Below are positions 32,992 to 45,432 of a stretch of DNA of 64,000 nt, piece after piece. Numbering within the stretch: the first letter of the stretch is position 1; each line of letters begins with the position of its first letter. The notes below the pieces were generated by a model that saw nothing but the letters and a program-made list of their open reading frames with translations, made no database searches and was not told the DNA's origin. The DNA comes from Hericium rajendrae (taxonomy: Eukaryota > Basidiomycota > Agaricomycetes > Russulales > Hericiaceae), in NCBI GenBank assembly GCA_033439255.1, contig CM065888.1, positions 372,001 through 436,000 of the forward strand, written 5' to 3'. The position numbers and the translations under genes are program-made.

Positions 32992-34204
32992 GATGAAGTA
33001 GACAGGAGGGCACAAGATGACTTGAATTGCGCTGGGCGGGCCTCTTGATCACCGAGCTTTGTGGTTTGCTAGAAAGGCAAGTTGGCCCAATGCCATTCAC
33101 AAAGTACCGTGACGAGCATGTGTGCCGATGTTCGAACTTTGCTGCCAGTTAGGAATATGGGTGTGTTATGGATCTAGTAGCACCCAGCGACGTGACCTGC
33201 GCTCGAGAATGAAGCAGAGCGGTGAGAGAAGATCCTAGCAGATGTTCGTGAACTTGGAAGGATTCAGACCTACAAGTAGAAAGTTGTCCCTCGACGTCTG
33301 CTCTTCGAGCACCGGGCCCCAACCTCGATACATGACGGTATGCTGAGCAGGCTCAAACCTGCCCTAGCTCCTCCGCCCGAGTGAAGCTGCTCCACATATG
33401 CAATTCCTGCGCTCCAAACGTCAAGTTACCGTACGGATACCGACATCGACTCAACCGAACTTCGTGCATAACTGTTATCAAAGAACGAAATATACCGCGA
33501 TACTAAGCCAGCTAGGACAAGCTGGATGAGAAAGTATCAAAAGAGCGGTAGGTGGAATGAGTGAATGGGTCGGGTTCGAGATTGGTAGCATTTAAACACT
33601 CGTCACGAAATTGTGCTTGAGCACGATGCTGAGATGCTGAGTTCGTGATCTGGCTTGACGCGATCTTCCCGGCGTCCACATCAATGTCTTTCCTTGATCT
33701 CTCCCACCGTATGTTGTCCCACGTCGCGTCGCGTGTGATACTATCTGGATCACCACAATCGAGGGCGACCTGTCGGCGTGAGATGATCATCGCAGTTGGC
33801 CTTGCCTCGATATGTCCAGTTGGAGTATTTAACATTTCCCGCTGAAAACCGTAACTGAAGTCTGACTCCAAGCCTTCCCTATGACCTTCAGCGTAGACTT
33901 GGAGCCTAGCTGAGAGGGATCAACAGTACCTGCCAAGGGCTTTCCCTGAGCCTGCTGAGAACACTATTCATAGCACTCCGAGCCGGGGCGCTCACCATCT
34001 CTTTCCCAGCACATGTCTTCCTATTGCCATCCCCATCCCCAATCGGATCGCCGACTTCTTGATATATCAGCTCGACTCGCACTCGCGACCCTAGCTCTGA
34101 ATCGCCATGCATGGCTGATGTCGATCGCAGCAGGATCAACGCGCAGCATATAAGGACATCACATAAGGACAGCACTGCCCATCTGAACGTGCCCCATCGC
34201 CGCT
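32992..34204. other. Intergenic interval
   Basis: No gene is supported. A 119-codon minus-strand frame at 33512-33871 overlaps the second copy of the 50-bp dispersed repeat and is probably not coding. Confidence 0.45.
33621..33670 (+). repeat. Dispersed 50-bp repeat, copy 2
   Basis: Partner of 23981-24030, same orientation, 44 of 50 identical by direct reading. It lies about 630 bp beyond the 5' end of the broken P450. Confidence 0.8.
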
Positions 34205-36598
34205 ATGTCTTTTTTCACTCGAATACGCGCGACACTCCCGAGACGACTCCCGCTACTTACACGTGGCGCATGCAGGACGGCCCTGATGTTGGGCGTGGGC
34301 GGCATTGGCGGCGGCGTCGCCGCGTACGGGCTGCTCGGTGCTGCGGGTGTCTCCATTCATCGACCGGAACAGTTGCTGTCCTCGCAACGTACGCACAAAT
34401 ACGGGTCAGAGACGGAATTTGCGCGCGCGCTGGGGGAGCTGCGCGTGGCCCTGCCAGACGAAGGGCTCGTCTCGACGGACGAGGAGGAGCGCAAGGCGTT
34501 CGCGACAGGTCCGGGGGGCGAACTTCCTGGTGCGTGTGTTGTAGTGTTGCATGGAGCAGGCGGTTGATTGCGTCCTAGGCGCGGTTGGGTCGCACCGTGC
34601 TGTGGTGCACGTGCGGAGTACGGACGATGTGGTGCGCGTTGTGAATATTTCGTGCAAGTACCGGATACCGATTGTCCCGTACACGGGCGGGACGTCGCTC
34701 GAGGGCGGGATCTCTGGAGTGGGTGTTGTTTATCCTATTTGATTCCCCACTTATGGGTCTTGATGCCGACAGTCGACATACGGAACTATATGCATAGATT
34801 TGTCGGGGATGGACCAGATTCTTGAGATTAATGGTGAGTGTCTTCCGCTTTTCGTGCATATATGCGCATGACTCTTACTGCCAACTATTCCAGAGGCGAA
34901 TGCGGATGCAGTCGTCCAGGCTGGCGTGTCTTGGAATGTCCTCAATGCGACGTTGGAAGAACAAGGTACTTTGCGATCTCATTACCTTGTCGATGCTATA
35001 GCTAACGAGTTTGGGACGGTAGGAATACCGCTATTCTTTCCAGTTCGTGTTCATTATGTTGATACATGTTTGTAAACTGAAGACACGGATAGCTAGATCC
35101 TGGCTTGGGAGCCACGATTGGCGGTATGATTGGTACAGGTTGTTCTGGGAGTACGTCTTGTCCTTCAACATGAATGACTGCATTTTCCTGATATCGCCGC
35201 TTTACATTTACTAGCTAACGCGATGCGTTACGGAACCATGCGTGGCGAGTGGGTTTTGAACATGGTACAAGTCCTCTCATGCCCTTTACGAGTCTCATTC
35301 ATGATACCACATGTTTAGACTGTCGTCTTGCCCTCCGGTGAAGTCATCAAGACACGCCAGCGCGCGCGAAAGTCATCTGCAGGCTTTGATATAGGCAAGC
35401 TTTTCATTGGCGCAGAGGGCACATTAGGCATCGTCACGGAAGGTTTGATCCCATCCCATTCGCCCAAAGTCGCACTCACATTGGGTCATGACCAGTAACC
35501 ATTCGCCTCGCACCCGTCCTCCCAACCACAGTCGCAGTCGCCCAATTCCCCGACGTACGCCAAGCAACCGAAGCCGTTTCCGAGATCCTCAACCTCGGCG
35601 CCCAAATCCGTACGCATCACCCTGCCCCTCCCCTCCTCCAACCCACGCACTGACCCTCCGCAGAATGCATCGAATTCCTCGAATCCTCCTTCATGAAGAT
35701 CCTCGCCGCCGCACCCGCCGCCGCACGCAGCACCGCCCCGCGTCCCGCGCTCGACACGCTCTACATCAAGATCCAGGGCGCGCCCGGCCCGCGCGTGGCA
35801 GCGTCGGAGGACGCGCAGATGCGCGCGACGTCCGCGCTCGTCGAGCGCATCATGCGCAAGCACGGCGCGCGGAGCTACGCGTTTGCGCGCGACGCAGCGG
35901 AGGCGGACGGGCTGTGGGCGGAGCGCCGCGCCGCGCTGCAGTTCTGCGTGATGGAGGCGCAGGCGCGCGGCGCGCAGGGGTATGCGATGGACGTTTGGTG
36001 CGTGCTTTGTGGCTTGGTCTGTGAAAGAAGGGGCTGATGGGCTGCGGCAGTGTGCCGGTGTCGCGGCTGCCGGAGCTGGTGCATATGGCGAAGGAGGAGT
36101 TCCAGAAGGCGGGGCTGGCGGCGCCGATATTGGGGCATGTTGGTGATGGTGTGTAATTTGTCCTGTGTTGCGAGGAAGCGCGTGTGTTGAGCCTGTTGGG
36201 GCATATAGGGAATTTTCATGCGTTTGTGATGCATGCGAATGAGGACGAGTATGCTCGCGTGAAGACGACCGCAGACCGGATCGTGGAGAAGGCGATCGAG
36301 CTCGAGGGCACCTGTGCGTTGTTTCTGCGCTCTAGTTGCTATCTGGCTGGTGCTGATATTGGACTGCAGGCACCGGCGAGCACGGCGTCGGCATTCGGAA
36401 GAAGAAGTATCTGGAACGCGAACTGGGGACTGGCACGGTGGAGATGATGCGGAAGATCAAGGACTTGTTCGACCCACTGGGGCTGTTCAACCCTGGGAAG
36501 GTGCGTCTGGTTTCGTGGATTATAGCATGGATCATGTGTGACGTTTGTGTGTACAGTTGTATCCGGATGTGGACGATACGGAGTCGAAGAAAGTTTGA
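34205..36598 (+). CDS. DLD1: D-lactate dehydrogenase (cytochrome), mitochondrial FAD enzyme
   Basis: Fourteen exons: 34205-34529, 34579-34718, 34773-34833, 34894-34965, 35023-35042, 35093-35150, 35215-35264, 35319-35442, 35496-35609, 35664-35997, 36051-36148, 36209-36313, 36370-36500 and 36557-36598, closing in phase to 557 aa. It oxidises D-lactate to pyruvate and passes electrons to cytochrome c. An Arg-rich, acid-free leader ([20 protein letters not shown]) and a glycine-rich hydrophobic segment fit import and inner-membrane anchoring. FAD-binding motifs are [32 protein letters not shown] and [13 protein letters not shown]. The FAD-linked oxidase C-terminus has HVGDGNFHAF and [15 protein letters not shown], and ends [16 protein letters not shown]. 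Exon 5 is only 20 nt. Glycolate or 2-hydroxyglutarate activity cannot be ruled out. Confidence 0.93.
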
Positions 36599-37140
36599 GG
36601 TTGTCTTAGGCGCTTGGTAGGTCAGTTCTGGCATGCTTCTAACTGGCTAAGAGTGCCGTGTAACAGCATTTGTAGGGAGCGAAGTCTTCAGAATGGTTCA
36701 TATTTCCGGTTCTCCTCTATGATCGACTGCCAAATTTGTGTTCGGACGTTCGTCTTCGCATTATATAACAGATGTGTCCTTTGGAAGCCCATATGTTCTG
36801 CTTTTTGTTTTCATCCGTAAGATAGAACGGAAAGCTCTTTAATCGGAAGGATACAAAGTCAAATACATCGCAGCGTCAAATCATCTTCAAGGGGCCATGT
36901 GAGTGCTATGAACCGTCTCGTCCGTTCTTTGCTTGTAACACGCTGAAATCAATATGCGCTGCAGAGGGTTCAATGAGCGTAAAGTCACGACCTCTTCAAC
37001 TAACACGCGGTCTCAAATCTCAATCAAATTTCATGACGCGTCCATGTTCAACAAAATACATAATGTTAAGCAAAGCTAGGTATATCCGACCTGCTCGCAT
37101 CCACCACGAACCCTGACCTCTACAAACTATTCTTCGCATA
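36599..37140. other. Intergenic, tail-to-tail
   Basis: Between the 3' ends of the D-lactate dehydrogenase and the coiled-coil gene. AT-rich; no gene seen. Confidence 0.5.
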
Positions 37141-37935
37141 TTAGAGACCCTTCTGCCCGGCTGGAGTCGGCAAGACAAACAGCCCGAGAATCAGAAACGC
37201 CTCTATGGTCAATTTCAACACAGGTGACTCAGCGAAAAGCCACTCGTTGGCTCCTTGGCAGAGGATGAAATCGAGGAGGCCTGCCCAATTGAGCCCACTC
37301 GACGAGCTCTGGCGCCATGCCACTTTAGTCTCCAGCACATCGATCTTTTCAGCTTGTAATTTGATCATGTCCTGCGTGACGACGAGACGTACGGCTGATT
37401 CTTGGACGCGCGTCTCGAGGTCCGATAGCTGCGTGGGTCGCTTCTGTGCGTATGTCTCCATGGATTCGATCTTCGACGCTTGGGACTTGATCGTCTCTTC
37501 CTTCGCGGCGTTACTTGCAATCAGCTCTTGAATACGCGTCTGGAGATCCAGGACTTGTGTCGTGTGCTTGCTTTCGAGGTCCTCCGCCTTCGAGCGCTCT
37601 TCCTGGATCCTCTCTGCCGCCTCGGTGACCTGTCGCTGCGTCGTCCTCAGCTTCTCCTCCAAGGACAATCGGGCAGTGATTTCCGTATCCATGCCATGCG
37701 TAATCTGCCGAGCCCGGCTGATCAACCCAATAAGCTGAGGAACGATGTCATTGTCGGCGGTAGGGGTGGAGGTGGAAGCCATCATGTCTGTCGTAGGGTC
37801 GTCTTGTTGTGGTTCGATTTTTCCATCTGCGCGAGAAGCTGCTCTGCTCTTGCCTTGTAAGATTGACGCCATAATTTCAATAAAGTCCCTCAACATCACT
37901 TCATGACAACACTTGAGAGAATCGGTAGCGTCCAT
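37141..37935 (-). CDS. Coiled-coil protein with hydrophobic C-terminus, paralogue 1
   Basis: A single 264-codon exon. The middle is a long heptad-rich coiled coil (LSLEEKLRTTQRQVTEAAER; LDLQTRIQELIASNAAKEET). The C-terminus is hydrophobic (LTIEAFLILGLFVLP), suggesting a membrane-tethered tail. It is clearly homologous to the gene at 61549-62541, which has LDLQTRVEELIASNAAQKET at the same place. Homology extends upstream: the sequence at about 38040-37940 matches the start region and 54-nt intron of the other copy, but the ancestral ATG now reads GTC, and the old frame meets a stop. Translation probably starts at the ATG at 37935 or a later one. It may be a truncated gene. Function unknown. 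Confidence 0.65.
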   Translation of the reverse strand: MDATDSLKCCHEVMLRDFIEIMASILQGKSRAASRADGKIEPQQDDPTTDMMASTSTPTADNDIVPQLIGLISRARQITHGMDTEITARLSLEEKLRTTQRQVTEAAERIQEERSKAEDLESKHTTQVLDLQTRIQELIASNAAKEETIKSQASKIESMETYAQKRPTQLSDLETRVQESAVRLVVTQDMIKLQAEKIDVLETKVAWRQSSSSGLNWAGLLDFILCQGANEWLFAESPVLKLTIEAFLILGLFVLPTPAGQKGL

Positions 37936-38623
37936 CCGATCTGATCTGCGTTGGTCTCAGCATGATTTCGCTTGAAAATAGATAAACAGATCTCACCTGG
38001 GCTGACTGGGTGGAGGACGTACGGGGCGCTGGGTGGATTGGGGAACGGTGGACGTGGTGAGTGATACGCTAGTGTTCTGATTCTGTTGAGGTATTTATGT
38101 TTGAACGATGCCACTATTTTACTTCAACGCAAAGGCGCATTCAGTTTTTCAGACCTTTGTTATGTTGAAGAGTTCAAAAGGCTTCCGAGCAGCCAAAGAA
38201 CTCCTGGTCGCTTCACGAACTCTGCTTTCGCAAGGATGTTTTTGCACACTTCAAAGCGCCTTTGTTGACTTCTCTAACCAAACTCAGCATTGGTGAGATT
38301 CTTTTCACGCCCGGAGTCTGTTTGCACGTTATCCTGCTGCTCTTCGCTGCATGGGAACATGCAAGCGGCAGGCAACACGCACAAAGGATCCTGGCAACAA
38401 CCGGAGAAAATGCGTAAACCTCGGCTTCGGCGGCCGTCTTCTACTTCCAGCCGGGTGCGGTTCGTTCATCTGATGGACAGCATTCACCTGTGTGTGGTCA
38501 GAAGTTGCTCGTCCAGCTCTGCTTACGGAACGGAGCATGCTTTCTCTCTAACGAGGCAAGTACTTTCTCCGTCTATTTGTCCTTTAATCCAATTCGAAGC
38601 TTCGTGGCGGAGGTGAGTGCGCA
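37936..38623. other. Intergenic, head-to-head promoter region
   Basis: It contains the decayed first exon and intron of the coiled-coil gene (about 37940-38040, minus strand) and the GH12 promoter. No other gene seen. Confidence 0.5.
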
Positions 38624-38629
38624 TATAAA
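38624..38629 (+). promoter_or_regulatory. TATA box of the GH12 gene
   Basis: TATAAA lies 53 bp before the ATG at 38682. Confidence 0.55.
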
Positions 38630-38681
38630 CTCCCAACAACACGTTGTTCCCCTGCACGACTAAGGATCGTCCTTGACCAAA

Positions 38682-39683
38682 ATGCTGACACAACTGCTCG
38701 CACTTACCCTTCTGCCCGCCTTCTGCCTCTCCTTCCCGCTCCGTCCCCGCCAAATCGACACCAGCGCGCACTGCGGCCAATGGGACACCGTCCCAGCTGG
38801 CTCGCAGTACACCGTGCTACTTGACCAGTGGGGCGCGTCGGGCGCATCGTCCGGTAGCGACTGCGCGCGACTGACATCCGTTGACGGGAACACGGTCGCG
38901 TGGGAGACGAACTGGACGTGGACCGGCGGAAGCGGGGTCAAGAGCTTCACGAACATCCAGCTCGACGATGGGCTCAACAAGCAGCTGAGCGACATCGAGA
39001 GCATGCCGGTCAGTCCCACTACAGGATCATGACTGAAAAGCGTTGCTGACGCGCGGCGCGTAGACGACGTGGGACTGGAGCCAGGCGACGAGCGGCGAGA
39101 TCGTTGCAGATGTTGCGTATGACCTGTTCACAGCTGCGGCTCCCGGCGGTGCGAATGCGAACGAGATCATGATCTGGCTTGCGAACTTCAATGCGGGTCC
39201 GATTTCGTCGGCGTATGGCGCGGACGGGCAGCCCGTCCCAGTTGCGAGCGATGTGCAGCTCGCGGGGCAAACCTGGTGAGTGATGGGTTTCGTGGCTCGA
39301 AGCGATCAATAATCTAATATTTTCCGCGGGGGACAGGAACCTGTACTGGGGCTCGAATGGCGCGAACAACGTGTTCTCCTTTCTGCCTGCCAGTGGAAAT
39401 GCGATCACCAGTTTCAGCGGCGACGTGAATGACTTCCTCAAGGTCAGTAATATGGGAAAGAACCCATCGGAAGTGGTGCTCACTTACATTACATCCTTCC
39501 AGTACTTGACCGCAAACGAGGGGCTGTCTGCATCCCAGTACATTGTCACTGCGCAGGCTGGGACGGAGGCGACATCGGGGACGGCCACATTAACGACGTG
39601 AGTACAGACTGATTCGGACCACACTATTCCCGTGTACTGACTGGACTCTGTGCAGATCAAAGTACAGCTTGTCTATCAATTGA
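38682..39683 (+). CDS. Secreted GH12 endoglucanase / xyloglucanase
   Basis: Five exons: 38682-39008, 39064-39275, 39337-39442, 39503-39597 and 39656-39683, giving 255 aa, the usual length for GH12. A signal peptide ([20 protein letters not shown]) directs secretion. Family blocks are [26 protein letters not shown] and [15 protein letters not shown], with the nucleophile Glu at about 143. Next come [27 protein letters not shown] and [11 protein letters not shown], with the acid/base Glu at about 237. Both catalytic residues are present. GH12 enzymes cut internal beta-1,4-glucan bonds in cellulose or xyloglucan, part of plant cell-wall decay. No carbohydrate-binding module is attached. Confidence 0.95.
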
Positions 39684-40017
39684 TTGGCGTGCTCTCTTCC
39701 TTGCTTTAGGTTCAGAAAAGAATTGGTGATGAGAACGTATTACTTGGGTGTTTAGGGTTGTACATTTGGTATCTGCGATGTTATTTGCACACAGAAGAGT
39801 TCAAACTAAGCAAACCATTTGCTTTCAATCTCCAGAGAGTACGTTTGAGTTAGAGACATGATGTCGTGGTGAACGTTGAGCTGCAAGAGAACAAAAGGAA
39901 CTGAACAGTCCGAAATGCCGTCACGTGCGTGTTTGGATTAGCGGCGCGTCGCCGCGCGCCGCGTGCAACCATCTTCCTCAACGACCATAACGACCGCACG
40001 ACCTTTGCGCAGGCGAC
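39684..40017. other. Short intergenic interval
   Basis: GH12 3' flank and the promoter of the MAP65-type gene. No gene seen. Confidence 0.5.
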
Positions 40018-42536
40018 ATGTCGTCTTCAGCGTCAATAACGTCTCTTTTGAACTCTCTACACTCACACCTCCAATCGCAAACACAACTCCTCCCGACTTT
40101 GCATGCTCAGCTCGGGTTGCCACCGACGGCGCTCGCGGACGAGCTATCGACGCTGCAGCAAACGCTAACACAATGCGTGGAGGACCAAATCGACGGCAGA
40201 CGGAAGCAGGTGAATGAGTGGATGGCAAAGTGCGAGGAGGTGGAGGAGGAGTGTCAGCGGTATGCGGCTGCACTCGGAGGGAATGTCAAGTCTGCAGGGA
40301 GCACGGTTGGGGAGCTGCGTAAAGAGCACGTTTTGCCTCGGCGGTATGAGCTGGTGTCGGAACTACAGGAGAAGCTAAGACAGGTGAGGCTGTTCGTACG
40401 GCTTAATGCAGGATTTGTTACTGAAGCGTGGACTCGACTAGCTGTACCATACCAAGCTCGAGCAGCTCACGACACTCACGAATCGCATCGCTGTCCTTGC
40501 CCGCACACTTGGAGAAGGATACTTCGCATCTGATATTCTAGACCCCAAGCACGCAGCCAACCCAGATGCTGCCGTACCCAGCTCACATCGGGACGTAACC
40601 CCAGAACGATTTTCTAAGCTCGAGAAAGAGCTGGTGCGAGGCAAAGGCGAAGTCGTACGTTTTGTTTACTTCCATTCATGGGCCGCACGCCTCACATCAT
40701 CCACAGGGAAAGCGACTCCAACAGCTATCATCAATATTCGTCCAGGTCGATTGGCTGTACACCGAACTCGGAATAATCCCGCCATCTATAGATGACCTCC
40801 CTGGACCTTCATCGTCTTCGCTGGCCGTACCATACCTCCTCCCCCGACCATCCTCTTCCTTCAGCAGTAGCAACTCCTCCGCCGATCCCTTCCTTGTATC
40901 AACATCCACCCCAACCCCTGGCTCACGCACAACCCTCTTCACGCCCGCTCTCCTTCTCTCCACCGCCGAACCCGACGCCGAGGCAACCGAACAAGCCTAC
41001 CAACGGATCTTCGCGCACTTCGCCGCGCGGCTCGACGAGGTCGACGACGAGGCCCTTCTCGACGGGCGCACTGCAGGACTCGAGGGCGTCGAGCCGACCC
41101 CCGGGCTGCTCGCATGGGCAGACGGCCTACGCGGCGAGCTCGAAGACACGAAGCGGCGGCGCGAGGCGCACATCCAGGCGATGTACGACCAGCTCGAGGG
41201 CCTGTGGCGCCGGCTGGGCGTGCCCGACGCGGACATGGACGCGTTCGTGGACGCGAACCGCGGGAGCACGGAGGACACGGTGCGCATGTACGAGGAGGAG
41301 CTGGAGCGCATGCTTGAGCTGAAGCGCGAGCGGATGGGCACGTTTGTGGAGAATGCGCGCGCGGAGATCGCGCGGCTGTGGGAGGAGCTGATGATTGGGG
41401 AGGAGGAGCGGCAGGACTTTGCGCCGTATTTTGATGGTAGGCGGCTGCTTGTTCTGCATCCAGCTGTCTGATACTGATTTTCATGCGCCTAGACGAACAC
41501 ACGGAGGAGCTCTTAGTTATCCACGAAGACGAGATCAAGCGGCTGAAGGAAGAGCGACGGATGAAAGCCCACCTCCTTGGGAGCATCCGCAAATACTTCG
41601 ACATCTGCGAGGAGGAAAAAGAGCTCGCAGCTGCCGCCTCCGACCAAAGCCGTCTGCTGGGCCGCGGCCCGCGCGACCCAGGACGCCTCCTTCGCGAAGA
41701 GAAAATGCGCAAGCGCGTGCAGAAGGAAAAACCCCGGGTAAGCCTCGAACCAAATCCTTCCCGATACCCAAATCTGACCGCGCATATAGCTGGAACAAGA
41801 CCTCCTGGCATCCATCCCCGCCTGGGAAGCAGAAGCCGACCGACCTTTCCTCGTGCACGGCGAAAGCATGCTCCAGATCCTACAGGACGCCGTCCAACTC
41901 TCAGGCGACAAGGAAAACAAACGCCGCGCGGGCTCCGTCCCGCCGCGCTCACGAACGCCCTCGAACTCGAACTCCAACACCACATCCAACTCAAACACCG
42001 CCGCACACCCACACACAGGTGGGAAGGGCGTCGTGACGCCCGCCGTGCGCCCGTCGAGCAGCATGGCGGGCTCGCAGAGCGCGCCGAACAAGCGCCCGCG
42101 GCTGGGCGACGCGAACCGGCCCGCGTTCGCGCGCAGCACGAACGGGACGAAGTCGGTCAGCGCGGGCGCGGCGCGCAGGGCGCCGTCGCCGAGCAAGATC
42201 GCGGCGCCCGTGCCGCTCAAGATGCCGGCGTCGTCGCTGCCGCGCCCGACGCAGGCGACGCTGGGCCACGGGCGCGTGCCGTCGACGGGGTACAGGCAGA
42301 CGCGGTCCGTGTCGTCGTCTGTGTCCGCGTCCGCGTCTGTGGCGGCGTATGGGCACGCGGCGTTGAGCCAGTCGATGGGCGTCGGCGTGAATCCGCATGC
42401 GGCGGCGCGCAAGGCGTCGAGGGCGCGGCGGGAGAGCTTCAGGCCGCGGCCGAGCGTGGATGCGCCGTGGCCTGTGGGCGGGAAGTACGCGGGGTTTGCG
42501 GGCGGGGTGAAGGAGGAGGAGTATGAGGATTACTGA
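40018..42536 (+). CDS. ASE1: Anaphase spindle elongation protein, Ase1/PRC1/MAP65 family
   Basis: Five exons: 40018-40383, 40442-40654, 40707-41436, 41493-41737 and 41790-42536, giving 766 aa. It should dimerise and cross-link antiparallel microtubules in the spindle midzone during anaphase. The N-terminus is helical and coiled-coil (LADELSTLQQTLTQCVEDQI). The central rod has VDWLYTELGI and LEGLWRRLGVP. The conserved microtubule-binding core is in exons 4-5 (EIKRLKEERRMKAHLL, GRGPRDPGRLLREEKMRKRV, PAWEAEADRPFLVHGESML). The tail of about 220 residues is basic, Ser/Pro-rich and low in complexity, as in PRC1, where it carries nuclear-localisation and Cdk sites; SPSK and TPS motifs are visible here. 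The protein ends in an acidic EEEYEDY. Confidence 0.92.
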
Positions 42537-43275
42537 TGAGGTGTGTTGTGTTTCTGTTGTTTCTTGGGGGCAAGGTGCTGATTGTTTCGGGTGTAGGTGC
42601 AGGTGTTGATGGCATTATGATATCTATTCACCTACGTTATGCGCCGCTTCGTGTTGGCGTTTTATTATTTGTTTATTTGTTTCGGTAACGGTGTTGATGT
42701 GGATTTGTCTATGCGATCGAGAGAGGTTGTTCATGACCAGGTGTACATGTAGTGTAATATCATGCCCGCGCGTACCGTAGAACCATGGCCATTTCAATCC
42801 TATGCGGCCCTCGTTCTCAGTTGATATTGAGCGAGATGACAGCTGGCTGCCCAATATCTCCGTCACAAATCATTCTGAAGTCGATCTTGCAGTACGCACC
42901 TGTCGCTATCACAGACAGTGTGTGCATTAGTTCGTAGAGTACCACACATCGCATGTTTGTTGAATGTTCTCCCGCCGGAACGAAATCAAAATAAATTATC
43001 GGGCGCTAGAGCCATCGTCCTCAAGAACAGCGGAAACCATGTAAACACCAAGACATGATTGAGCAAGGATATAAGTTACACGATGAAATGGTATCTCTAG
43101 GATATATCCTGTTACAATGAATGAGTCCATGACGCAAAGGTCTATGATCCTTACGCTCTAGCCCAGATGTTAACGATAAACGTTGAAACTCGCAACTACT
43201 CCTCGAGTTACAGCCTTTCCCTGGGCACTGGGGTCCGCGAACGTTCGTCGGCATATTTCGCCTACAACGCGCGAT
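42537..43275. other. Intergenic, tail-to-tail
   Basis: AT-rich 3' flanks of the MAP65-type and GNA1 genes. No gene seen. Confidence 0.5.
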
Positions 43276-43936
43276 TCATATCAGATCATCGCAGCACAGC
43301 ACTCGCAGCAAAGCACGCACCATTTCCGCCTCCTTCCGCTCGAACCCGCACTTCTCGTAGAACGCTGCCCAACCGTCAGCCGCACGTTCGCCGCGCACGC
43401 GCAAAGCCACTCACGGACGTTGTGCTCGCTGCAGTTGAGGATGGTCTTGTAGCACCCGCGGCCCTCGCTGATGGCAGTGAGCGCGTGGATGATGCGCAGA
43501 CCGAGCTTGCGGCCCTGCTGGCTCTTGTCGACGGCGATGTCCTCGATGTGCCCGACGCAGCTGAGCCCGCGCAGGAACTTGCGCTCGAGGAACACGGTGC
43601 CGACGCCGACGAGGCGGTCCGTGTGCTTGTCGACGAGCACGACGGTGTAGTACGTGTATGGGATCGCGCGGATCGCGTCGAACTGCGCGCGCCAGGCGGG
43701 CTCGCCTGGGTCGGTGACGACTGTGAGCACGGAGAGCACGGCGAGGTGCCCGCGGTGGTAGTCCGTCGAGGCTAGTGGGCGGATCTGGGTCGAGCAGTGA
43801 GCAGGTCATCATGCGGGATGCGGCGTGCAACGCGCAGACGTACGTGCACGTCGGGATGCAGCTGGGCGCGGACTTGCTGCGAGATGAGCTCGGGCGGGAA
43901 CTGGAGGTCGAGCTCGTCGTCGGGCGTGAAAGGCAT
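43276..43936 (-). CDS. GNA1: Glucosamine-6-phosphate N-acetyltransferase
   Basis: Three exons: 43936-43844, 43784-43415 and 43364-43276, giving 183 aa. It transfers acetyl from acetyl-CoA to glucosamine-6-phosphate, a step toward UDP-GlcNAc for chitin and glycosylation. GNAT-fold motifs are clear: RPLASTDYHRGHLAVLSVLT, YYTVVLVD, VGVGTVFLERKFLRGLSCVG, the acetyl-CoA loop GHIEDIAVDKSQQGRKLG, and NCSEHNVPFYEKCGF across the last intron. The third exon ends in KEAEMVRALL and a short tail. A second frame through exon 2 is longer but loses the conserved end, so the spliced model is preferred. The gene is presumably essential, as in other fungi. Confidence 0.92.
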
Positions 43937-45432
43937 GGTGGTGCTGAGATGCAGGGAGAGGTAGGCGTAGGGTGTATGAAAGATGAGGGTAGGGTGTATG
44001 GAGGGTGGGCAAGGGTGTTGTGGAGATATAGAGGGCGTCGGTGCTGTGTTCGCGCGCGCGAGGACAGCCATTTTGATTTACCGCCGCCCATCACGTGAAG
44101 GGCGCTGCACCGCCAACGACGAGCACAAACCAATTAATTCCCTTGAATTTATCTTGAAGGTCTATAGCGAGACCATAGTTCAAGGGAGTGTGCCGGGGGA
44201 ATTATGGGAGGCTCGTTGCTGGAGAAAGCACAGCTTGACCGCTACCGCTCTTTTTCGAAGCAGCACGCCGGATCAGACATGATAAAACCAGGATGGTTGC
44301 AGACTACATTCCAAGGGGGCAAGACGAAAAGAGAGGGTCAATATACGAGTGTCTAGAAATAGCCAGCCCTTATTTATTACACTTAAGTCTCTGCAGGAAG
44401 CATCGGAGTCGCGGATCATGCTCATAAGTACTGTAACATGCGGAAAAGCAGACAGCTAGGCACACAAGAGCCCACAGGAGCATCTAGAGCATGGAAAAGC
44501 AGCACGTGGAGTGCATGCAGCGCGTGCGGGGATATGATAGCGCATGGTGCAGAAGCACATATGCCTCGCGGACTCGGAGCGCGCTGGTGGGTACAGTACG
44601 GAAGATTCGTCAGTATGACGCCGGCTGGCCACGCATTCTTACCTACCTCCGTCTTCATGTTCTATTACCCTTCAAGCCTGTCCAATCACTCTGCTCGGAC
44701 AGAGGCATTTGAGTGTTTGAAACCATCAGTAATCCCTGATGACGGGCCTCCCTGAGGCGTGCTAACACCCGTCCAAAAGCGACATGTGGAGCATCGCGAT
44801 GTCGCCAGATAATCACAAGCATAACGCCCCGTACCGGGAGAGACGATCTAGTGATCATCGGACATGCACCGAAAGAGATCCGTGTCGAAGCTGGAGGGTT
44901 CCAGGAACCGCTGGTGGCGTCGAGTCGACTGAGGACGGCGAACAGCTGACGAGGATGATGTAACAGGAGGACTTGCCTGAGTGCTTGGCTTGCGGAAACG
45001 TTTCAATGAACGCACGCTAGCTCCAGCAGATGCACTGAGGTAGGAGCGCGCTGACAGGACGGAGTCAGGATAGGAAACGATAGCGGCTCACCATACTCCT
45101 TAATGGTTCCCCGTGGGGCAAACTGAGGGCTGTGACCACACTATCATAGTAGTATCATAGCATCAGCAGTGCACGATGGGCAAAACATACCCAATTTGAA
45201 GCTATACCAGTTTCACGATCAAGTGTAGTGGTAGTATGTAAGAGAGCTGAGCAAATACAAATATGGGCGTTATAGCCGAAGCGCTGCCTAATGTCAACTT
45301 GTTCGAATTAGCGCGGCCACGCTCTGTGGGCCATCCTTCATCCTCATCCTCGTTCCCCTTCCTTCTCATCCCCTCCCTGGACCTCATTTCGCTTGCAGCT
45401 TTGACAGAAATATACTTGCTAGATTCGTAGTG
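43937..45432. other. Gene-poor interval, head-to-head
   Basis: Only overlapping short frames (44438-44755 plus, and antisense ones) with no signature. The region holds the promoters of GNA1 and the Mo25-like gene. Confidence 0.45.
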
